Shown here: positions 24,669 through 29,459 of the stretch, piece by piece
How positions within the stretch are numbered: position 1 is the first letter of the stretch
Layout of the letters: every line of letters begins with the position of its first letter
NCBI GenBank assembly: GCA_023417515.1
Contig: JAEZFL010000083.1
Span: 1 to 29,459 of the forward strand
Origin: Pseudomonadota bacterium
GTDB taxonomy: Bacteria > Pseudomonadota > Alphaproteobacteria > Sphingomonadales > Sphingomonadaceae
Reading direction: 5' to 3'
Length of the DNA: 29,459 bases
Position numbers and translations under genes: made by a program
Notes under the pieces: model-generated
Told to the model about the DNA's origin: nothing
Database searches by the model: none
What the model saw: only the letters and a program-made list of their open reading frames with translations

Positions 24669-25067
24669 ATGCAGAAATCCGCAACCGAGGTGATGCACGA
24701 CGTCGTTCTCGCCGCAGTGCTCGACGGGGTCGCGGCTCTGCGCGCCTCGTCCGGCGGCATGCCCAACACTTTGCTGCGCAATCTCAACGCCATCCATGCC
24801 AACACCACGTTCGCCGACCTGCCCAAGGAATTGCAGGATGCGATCAATGCGAGCGTGCGCTCGGCCTTCAACAAGCTCCTCAAGGAAGGCTATTCGGTGA
24901 CCAGCGGAAGTGCGCCGCCGCCACGTCCGCAGCACCGCCCGGCGCGCGACGGCGCACCGCGCCCGCCGCGGCGCTCGTCCCCGTCCGGCGGCAAACCCGG
25001 CGGCAGGCCGGAGGACAAGGGACCTCGCACGCCCGGCGGCAAGCCCCGCACGCCGCGGCCGCGCTGA
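24669..25067 (+). CDS. unknown protein with helical N-terminus and basic Pro/Gly/Arg-rich tail
   Basis: A 132-residue protein (133 from the adjacent ATG at 24666). The first about 75 residues look helical and globular (SATEVMHDVVLAAVLDGVAALRASSGG..FADLPKELQDAINASVRSAFNKLLKEGY). The rest is low-complexity, strongly basic and rich in Pro, Gly and Arg, with repeated PGGKP-like units (GGKPGGRP, PGGKPRTPRPR). No family is recognised. The basic tail suggests nucleic-acid or acidic-surface binding, which is inference. GGAGA lies close to the double ATG, and the second gives better spacing. It sits between DUF481 and the aldolase gene on the same strand. Confidence 0.75.
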   Translation: MQKSATEVMHDVVLAAVLDGVAALRASSGGMPNTLLRNLNAIHANTTFADLPKELQDAINASVRSAFNKLLKEGYSVTSGSAPPPRPQHRPARDGAPRPPRRSSPSGGKPGGRPEDKGPRTPGGKPRTPRPR

Positions 25068-25074
25068 CCGATTT

Positions 25075-25103
25075 GTCCCCCGCTCGCCCCTCGGCTAGGG
25101 GAC
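25075..25103 (+). other. GC hairpin(s) in the leader of the aldolase gene
   Basis: GTCCCC (25075-25080) can pair with GGGGAC (25098-25103). Alternatively CCCCT (25087-25091) pairs with AGGGG (25097-25101) using the same G-run. The two foldings exclude each other. They lie after the basic-tailed protein's stop and 35 bp before the aldolase start, so they are a terminator, an attenuator-like leader or simple transcript punctuation. No ligand-binding fold is recognised. Confidence 0.4.
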
Positions 25104-25137
25104 ATGGCACCCCCTGTTTCGAAGCAAAATCACGGAG

Positions 25138-26037
25138 ATGAATGAAGTGGACATGACCTCGAAGATCGCAACCGGCAAAGGCTTCATCGCCGCGCTCGAC
25201 CAGAGCGGCGGATCGACCCCCAAGGCCCTCAAGGGCTACGGCATCGAGGAAGGCGCGTGGGGCAGCGAGGAGGAGATGTTCGGCCTCATTCACAAAATGC
25301 GCAGCCGGATCATCACCTCGCCTTCGTTCAGCGGCGACAAGGTGATCGGCGCGATCCTGTTCGAGCGCACCATGGACGGCCAGGTGGACGGCAAGCCGAC
25401 GCCCCAAGCCCTGAAGGACAAGGGCATCGTCCCCTTCATCAAGATCGACAAGGGCCTCGAGGCGGAGGCCAACGGCGTCCAGCTGATGAAGCCGATGCCC
25501 GAGCTCGACGCGCTTCTGAGCCGCGCCAAGGGCCTCGGCATGTTCGGCACCAAGGAGCGTTCGGTCATCAATCTCGCCAACCGCGAGGGCATCGCCGCCG
25601 TCGTCAAGCAACAGTTCGACGTCGCCCGCCAGGTGCTCGCCGCCGGCCTCGTACCGATCATCGAGCCGGAAGTGAACATCAAGAGCCCGGAGCGTGCCGA
25701 GGCCGACGCCATCCTGCTCGACGAGCTCGTCAAGGCGCTCGATGCGCTGCCCGGCGACGACAAGGTCATGCTGAAGCTCAGCATCCCGACCAAGGCCGGC
25801 CTGTTCGGCCCGCTCGTCGACCATCCGCGTGTGCTCCGGGTCGTCGCCCTGTCCGGCGGCTACAGCCGCCCCGACGCCTGCCGCGAGCTCGCGAAGAACC
25901 GCGGCATGATCGCAAGCTTCAGCCGCGCCTTGCTCGAGGACCTTCGCCACCAGATGAGCGACGCGGAATTCGACCGTGCCCTCGGTCAGGCAATCGACGA
26001 GATCTACGAAGCCTCGACCGACAAGGTCGCCGCCTGA
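25138..26037 (+). CDS. fba: class I fructose-bisphosphate aldolase
   Basis: A 299-residue Schiff-base aldolase splitting or forming fructose-1,6-bisphosphate. Family marks are GFIAALDQSGGSTPKALKGYG at the start, Glu176/Glu178 in IIEPEV, and Lys213 in MLKLSIPTK as the Schiff-base lysine. SGGYSRPDACREL forms the phosphate site. It is the short bacterial class I type (as in Staphylococcus), not the zinc class II enzyme. The frame is open from ATG 25138, where GGAG is too close to be ideal; an in-frame ATG at 25153 (MTSKIATG) is the alternative. It belongs with tkt-gap-pgk functionally. The stop is part of a palindrome shared with the next, convergent gene. Confidence 0.95.
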   Translation: MNEVDMTSKIATGKGFIAALDQSGGSTPKALKGYGIEEGAWGSEEEMFGLIHKMRSRIITSPSFSGDKVIGAILFERTMDGQVDGKPTPQALKDKGIVPFIKIDKGLEAEANGVQLMKPMPELDALLSRAKGLGMFGTKERSVINLANREGIAAVVKQQFDVARQVLAAGLVPIIEPEVNIKSPERAEADAILLDELVKALDALPGDDKVMLKLSIPTKAGLFGPLVDHPRVLRVVALSGGYSRPDACRELAKNRGMIASFSRALLEDLRHQMSDAEFDRALGQAIDEIYEASTDKVAA

Positions 26038-26049
26038 CGTCAGCGCGGC
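26029..26049. terminator. palindrome spanning both stop codons of fba and the lipoprotein gene
   Basis: GCCGC and GCGGC flank the perfect 10 bp palindrome CTGACGTCAG, with a single unpaired C. The fba stop TGA and the opposing gene's stop (TCA on plus) are the two halves of the central TGACGTCA. It forms an 8 bp-stem hairpin in either transcript, so it probably ends both. There is no T-run. Confidence 0.55.
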
Positions 26050-26411
26050 CGCACCTCGAAGGTGAAGACGTAGACGCCCGGGTCGGTGTCGCTTCCCGCG
26101 ACCCGACCCGGCTCCGCCGCGACCAGGACGATTTGCCGGCTGCCATGGGAGATCGGCTCGCCAAGGGCGAGATCGCGGGTGGCGCGCCCGGCGGCGCTGC
26201 GCATCTCCACCCGCAGGACGATCCGGCCCGCCCAGACGCAGCGTGCGTCGATCGGGCAGCGGCTGTCCTCGACGACGCGCAGTGGACGGACGTGCAGACC
26301 GTCCAGAACCGCGACCTCACCGAGCCGCGCCGTCGGGTCGGCGGCCGCGGGCGGCGTGGTCGCGCAGGAGGCGAGCGCCGCGGCAAGCAGCGGAAGGATG
26401 AGGCGTTTCAT
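26040..26411 (-). CDS. small lipoprotein, function unknown
   Basis: A 123-residue protein with a lipoprotein signal (MKRLILPLLAAALASC; LASC lipobox, Cys16). The mature part carries two more cysteines in SRCPIDARCVW, and beta-rich segments (RIVLRVEMRS, RQIVLVAAEPG, GVYVFTFEVRPR) ending at the C-terminus. The RCPIDARCVWAG motif is seen in small periplasmic proteins of unknown role; I do not assign a function. It converges on fba and is divergent from thiE, with 35 bp between the starts. Confidence 0.8.
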   Translation of the reverse strand: MKRLILPLLAAALASCATTPPAAADPTARLGEVAVLDGLHVRPLRVVEDSRCPIDARCVWAGRIVLRVEMRSAAGRATRDLALGEPISHGSRQIVLVAAEPGRVAGSDTDPGVYVFTFEVRPR

Positions 26412-26446
26412 TGGACCTCAGGTGCGGCTCGGCTAATGAGCCGGTC

Positions 26447-27130
26447 ATGAATGACGACGACGATCTCCGCCTCGACCCGAACTTCGCCGCCCGCTTCGAG
26501 GCGCAGGGCAGGGGCGATTGCCAGCTCTACCTGATCTCGCCGACGGACGTCGGCGGCGGATTTGCCGAACAGCTCAAGGCGGCGCTCGGCGGCGGGCCCG
26601 TCGCGGCCTTCCAGTTCCGGGTGAAGGGCGTCGACCAGCATGAGGCGGCGCGGCTGGCCGAGCCGCTGCAAGCCATCTGCGCCGAGCATGACGTCGCCTT
26701 CATCGTCAACGACAGCGCCGGGCTCGCCAGGCGCATCGGCGCCGACGGAGTCCATCTCGGCCAGCAGGACGGCGATCCGCGCGAGGCGCGGGCCTTGCTC
26801 GGCCCATCGGCGCAGATCGGCGTGACCTGCCACGACAGCCGTCACCTCGCCATGGAAGCGGGGGAGGCGGGCGCCGATTATGTCGCCTTCGGGAGCTTCT
26901 TCCCGACGACCACCAAGGAAGTCCGGCACCATCCCCATCCGTCCATCCTGTCCTGGTGGGCAACCTTGTTCGAGCTGCCCAGCGTCGCGATTGGCGGCAT
27001 CACCCCGCACAACGGACGCGCTCTGGTCGAAGCCGGCGCCGATTTCCTCGCCGTCTCCAACGCCGTGTGGAGCAATTCGGAAGGGCCCGCGGCTGCGGTC
27101 GCGGCCTTCCAGGAGATTCTGAAGCGCTAG
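26447..27130 (+). CDS. thiE: thiamine phosphate synthase
   Basis: A 227-residue TIM-barrel enzyme that joins the pyrimidine and thiazole phosphates to thiamine phosphate. Motifs are LYLISPTDV at the first strand, FQFRVKG (phosphate and pyrimidine binding), IVNDSAGLARRIGADGVHLGQQD, GVTCHDSRHLAMEAGEAGADYVAFGSFFPTTTKE and VAIGGITPHN. The start at 26447 (MNDDDDLRLD) lacks a visible ribosome site and comes 3 bp after a perfect CGGCTC/GAGCCG hairpin. The N-terminal 25 residues are a polar extension. It makes the cofactor used by transketolase and KorB nearby, but co-regulation is only a guess. A GST gene follows after 13 bp. Confidence 0.93.
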   Translation: MNDDDDLRLDPNFAARFEAQGRGDCQLYLISPTDVGGGFAEQLKAALGGGPVAAFQFRVKGVDQHEAARLAEPLQAICAEHDVAFIVNDSAGLARRIGADGVHLGQQDGDPREARALLGPSAQIGVTCHDSRHLAMEAGEAGADYVAFGSFFPTTTKEVRHHPHPSILSWWATLFELPSVAIGGITPHNGRALVEAGADFLAVSNAVWSNSEGPAAAVAAFQEILKR

Positions 27131-27143
27131 CGGAGATGCGGCG

Positions 27144-27881
27144 ATGAAGATCATCGGAAGCTATGTCAGCCCCTATGTCCGCAAGGTGCTCGCCTGCCTG
27201 GCGCTCAAGGGGCTCGCTTACGAGATCGACCCGATCACGCCCTTCTTCGGCGGCGACGAATTCGATCGGCTGAGCCCGCTCCGCCGCATCCCGGTCCTGA
27301 TCGACGGCGACCTGACCCTGTGCGACTCCTCGGTCATCTGCGCCTATCTCGACGAGAAATATGGCGGTCACGCCTTGCTGCCGGCCTCGCCCGAGGATCG
27401 CGCCCGCACCCGCTGGCTGGAGGAGTTCGCCGACACTCGGCTCGGCGATATCTTCATCTGGAGCCTGTTCTACCAGCGCTTCGTCCGTCCCGCCGTGTGG
27501 GGCGAGGAGGGCGACCAGGCGCGGATCGCCAAGGCGCTCGACCAGGACATCCCGCGAGCGCTCGATTATCTGGAGGGACAGCTTCCGGCCGAGGGCTTCC
27601 TGTTCGGCGAAATCGGCCTTGCCGACATCTCGCTCGCCGGCTTCTTCCGCAACGCGGCTTATGTCGACTTCGCGGTCGATCCTGCCCGTTGGCCACTCAC
27701 CGCCGCCTTCGTCGAGCGGACGCTTGCCCACCGGGTCTTTGCGGAGCTGCTGCCGTTCGAGCAGGCGCAGATCAGCACCAACCCAGCCGGCCGCCGCAAG
27801 GCCCTGCTCGCGGCAGGCGCGCCGCTGGTTGCGGAGAGCGTCGGCGCGCCGGTGCCGCGGCGCGGGATGATGACCCTCTAG
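27144..27881 (+). CDS. glutathione S-transferase family protein
   Basis: A 245-residue GST. The N-terminal thioredoxin-like domain (about 1-80) has GSYVSPYVRKVLACLALKG with Ser9 in the catalytic position, RRIPVLIDGDLTLCDSSVICAYLDEKYG with the cis-Pro and the glutathione-binding DSS/E motif. The helical C-terminal domain follows with GEIGLADISLAGFF near residue 155. A ribosome site GGAG sits 8 bases before the ATG. It is probably co-transcribed with thiE. The stop codon shares a CTAG with the stop of the opposing DUF72 gene. The substrate is unknown. Confidence 0.92.
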   Translation: MKIIGSYVSPYVRKVLACLALKGLAYEIDPITPFFGGDEFDRLSPLRRIPVLIDGDLTLCDSSVICAYLDEKYGGHALLPASPEDRARTRWLEEFADTRLGDIFIWSLFYQRFVRPAVWGEEGDQARIAKALDQDIPRALDYLEGQLPAEGFLFGEIGLADISLAGFFRNAAYVDFAVDPARWPLTAAFVERTLAHRVFAELLPFEQAQISTNPAGRRKALLAAGAPLVAESVGAPVPRRGMMTL

Positions 27882-28612
27882 CGCAGCGCCTGGCGCACCA
27901 TCGCTTTCAGGGTCTGGGCGTCGTGGATGGCGTGGCCGTCGATATCGTTGTTGAAATAGCACCAGACCTGGCGGCCGCTGCGCGCCTGATCGACGATCCA
28001 GTCGGTCCATGAGAGCAGGACCTCGTCCGAATAGCGGCCCCAATATTTACCGGTGCCGCCGTGGAAGCGGACATAGGCGGCGCGGCCGACCGCCCAGCGC
28101 TCGCTCGCCGATCCGGCCATGTCATGGACGCAGAAGGCGGCGCCGTGGCGATTGAGCAGAGCCAGCGTTTCGGGCACGTACCAGCTCGGATCGCGGAACT
28201 CGAAGACGTTGAGGACGTCCTTCGGCGCCAGCTCAAGGAAGCTCTCGAGCCGCTCGAGGTTGAGCTTGAGGACGGGCGGAAGCTGGTAGAGGATCGGCCC
28301 GAGCGTGTCGCCGAGGTGCCGGAAGGGCGGCATCATCCGCGCCAGCGGCTCCTCGCAATCCTTCAGTTTCTTGGCCTGGGTGAGGAAGCGGTTGGCCTTG
28401 ACCGCGTAGCAGAAGCCCGGCGGCGCCTGCTCACGCCATTTGTCGAAGGTCTCGGCCGCGGGCAGTCGATAGAAGCTGTTGTTGATCTCGACCGTGTCGA
28501 AATGCTCGGAATAATATTGGAACCAGCTTCTGGCCGGCAGCCCCTTCGGATAGAATCGCTCGCGCCAATGCTTGTAGTTCCAGCCCGAACAGCCGATGCG
28601 GATGCGCTCCAT
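27878..28612 (-). CDS. DUF72 domain protein
   Basis: A 244-residue DUF72 protein (TIM-barrel-like, YecE type). It begins IRIGCSGWNYKHWRERFYPKGLP, followed by VEINNSFYRLP, FCYAVKANRFLTQAKKLKD, FEFRDPSWY and YVRFHGGTGKYWGRYSDEVL, all standard for the family. It ends WCYFNNDIDGHAIHDAQTL. The function is unknown; homologues may bind a nucleotide or act on nucleic acid, which is unproven. It overlaps the GST gene tail-to-tail by 4 bp and is divergent from the M23 peptidase gene. Confidence 0.92.
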   Translation of the reverse strand: MERIRIGCSGWNYKHWRERFYPKGLPARSWFQYYSEHFDTVEINNSFYRLPAAETFDKWREQAPPGFCYAVKANRFLTQAKKLKDCEEPLARMMPPFRHLGDTLGPILYQLPPVLKLNLERLESFLELAPKDVLNVFEFRDPSWYVPETLALLNRHGAAFCVHDMAGSASERWAVGRAAYVRFHGGTGKYWGRYSDEVLLSWTDWIVDQARSGRQVWCYFNNDIDGHAIHDAQTLKAMVRQALR

Positions 28613-28656
28613 GAGCCGGGAACGATGCGGCGCCGTAATGGGTTTCCTTGGCCGCC

Positions 28657-29298
28657 ATGCAGCGGTTCAAGTTCCTCGCCACGATCGTCGTGACCGCGGT
28701 GATCACCAGCCTGTTCTGGATCGTCGTCTATAACGGCGCGGCGCTGACGGGCAGTGCCGGCACCTCCACCGCCAACGCGGTCGCCGATCTTCCGCCGGGA
28801 AAGACCGTGACGGCCACGCTCGAGGGACCGTCGCAACTGGTCGTCGCGCCGTCCGGCCTTGCCATCCCCGTGGCTGGCCTCGATGCCCGCCAACTGGTCG
28901 ATACCTACACCCAGTCGCGCTCGGGCGGGGCACGCGTCCACAACGCGATCGACATCATGGCCCCCGAAGGAACGCCGGTCCTCGCCGCGGCGGAAGGCGT
29001 GGTGGAGAAGCTCTATTTCAGCCGCGGCGGCGGCGGCATCACGGTCTATGTCCGCTCGCCGGACCGGCAATGGATCTATTATTACGCCCACCTCCAGGAA
29101 TATGCGCCGGGGCTCCAGGAAGGGCAGCGGGTGGCGCGCGGCGACCGGCTGGGAAGCGTCGGGAGCAGCGGCAATGCCAACCCCGCCGGCCCGCACCTCC
29201 ATTTCGCCGTCCACCGCATGAGCGACGGCGAGCCATGGTATGAGGGGACTCCGGTCAATCCCTACCCGCTTCTTGCCGGAACAGGCGCTCCCCGCTAG
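28657..29298 (+). CDS. M23 family peptidase, membrane-anchored
   Basis: A 213-residue protein with one N-terminal membrane span (FLATIVVTAVITSLFWIVVYN) and a periplasmic LytM/M23 domain from about residue 85. Zinc and catalytic residues are visible: His95 and Asp99 (VHNAIDIMAP), His145 in YAHLQ, and His180/His182 in GPHLHFAV. The canonical HxGxD is varied (HNAID), but the His and Asp are kept, so it is probably active on peptidoglycan cross-bridges. The ATG at 28657 is chosen over the TTG at 28648; no strong ribosome site is visible. efp follows after 34 bp. Confidence 0.9.
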   Translation: MQRFKFLATIVVTAVITSLFWIVVYNGAALTGSAGTSTANAVADLPPGKTVTATLEGPSQLVVAPSGLAIPVAGLDARQLVDTYTQSRSGGARVHNAIDIMAPEGTPVLAAAEGVVEKLYFSRGGGGITVYVRSPDRQWIYYYAHLQEYAPGLQEGQRVARGDRLGSVGSSGNANPAGPHLHFAVHRMSDGEPWYEGTPVNPYPLLAGTGAPR

Positions 29299-29332
29299 AG
29301 CGCCGCATCAATTTCCAGTCAGCGAGCGGCTT

Positions 29333-29459
29333 ATGAAGATCAGCGGCGTGGACATCCGTCCCGGCAACATCATCGAATATGAAGGCGGCATCTGGCGCGC
29401 CGTGAAGATCCAGCACACCCAGCCCGGCAAGGGCGGCGCCTATATGCAGGTGGAGCTGA
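29333..29459 (+). CDS. efp: elongation factor P, N-terminal fragment (runs off the window)
   Basis: The frame from ATG 29333 gives 42 codons: MKISGVDIRPGNIIEYEGGI, then WRAVKIQHTQPGKGGAYMQVEL. This is the N-terminal KOW-like domain of EF-P, which relieves ribosome stalling at polyproline stretches. Lys33 in the loop PGKGG is the position modified with beta-lysine in EpmA-type systems; it is lysine here, so the rhamnose (Arg) system is excluded. The rest lies outside the window. Confidence 0.93.
   Translation, partial: MKISGVDIRPGNIIEYEGGIWRAVKIQHTQPGKGGAYMQVEL

Overview
This is a GC-rich, densely coded chromosomal window whose content points to an alphaproteobacterium of the Sphingomonadales (Sphingomonas-like). 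The grounds are the KorAB pair, the short REP-type inverted repeats, the tkt-gap-pgk-class I aldolase cluster, zapA/6S RNA/5-formyl-THF cyclo-ligase, DUF805 and DUF2842 proteins, and the general protein style. No phage, insertion sequence, CRISPR array or secretion locus is visible. It is mostly core-metabolism sequence, and its unusual features are small ones: noncanonical starts, a microprotein, operators, and structured or repeated intergenic DNA.

Layout. 1-6.6 kb: the 5' end of a probable alpha/beta hydrolase gene (minus); korA, a 25-residue membrane microprotein and korB (plus); then purF and an SDR gene (minus) and a small lipoprotein (plus). Four 83-90 bp paired inverted repeats lie between these genes. 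6.6-9 kb: a MerR-type regulator with a palindromic operator, followed by a long acyl-CoA dehydrogenase. 9-12.3 kb: a minus-strand run of pcm, a NUDIX hydrolase that appears to start at CTG, prfC and trxC. 12.4-16.8 kb: two tandem DUF805 membrane proteins, tRNA-Leu(CAA), a NYN/LOTUS RNase-like protein, a TetR regulator divergent from an AI-2E family permease, and tRNA-Asp(GTC). 16.8-19.3 kb: a secreted SH3-like protein, a structured gene-free stretch, then (minus) a coiled-coil protein, zapA, 6S RNA, 5-formyl-THF cyclo-ligase and DUF2842.

19.4-29.5 kb: transketolase, GAPDH, phosphoglycerate kinase, a DUF481 outer-membrane protein, an unknown basic-tailed protein and class I fructose-bisphosphate aldolase. 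Then come a lipoprotein (minus), thiE, a GST, a DUF72 protein (minus), an M23 peptidase and the 5' end of efp.

The genes form several functional blocks. KorAB interconverts 2-oxoglutarate and succinyl-CoA. The MerR/acyl-CoA dehydrogenase pair looks like a self-regulated acyl-CoA oxidation unit. tkt-gap-pgk-fba make up the lower-glycolysis, gluconeogenesis and pentose-phosphate module. prfC, efp and the tRNAs serve translation. I see no obvious new multi-gene system. The observations most worth checking are the CTG-started NUDIX gene, the microprotein coupled to korA, hairpins placed over stop codons at convergent junctions, the structured intergenic stretch at 17.45-17.81 kb, and the clustered repeat elements.
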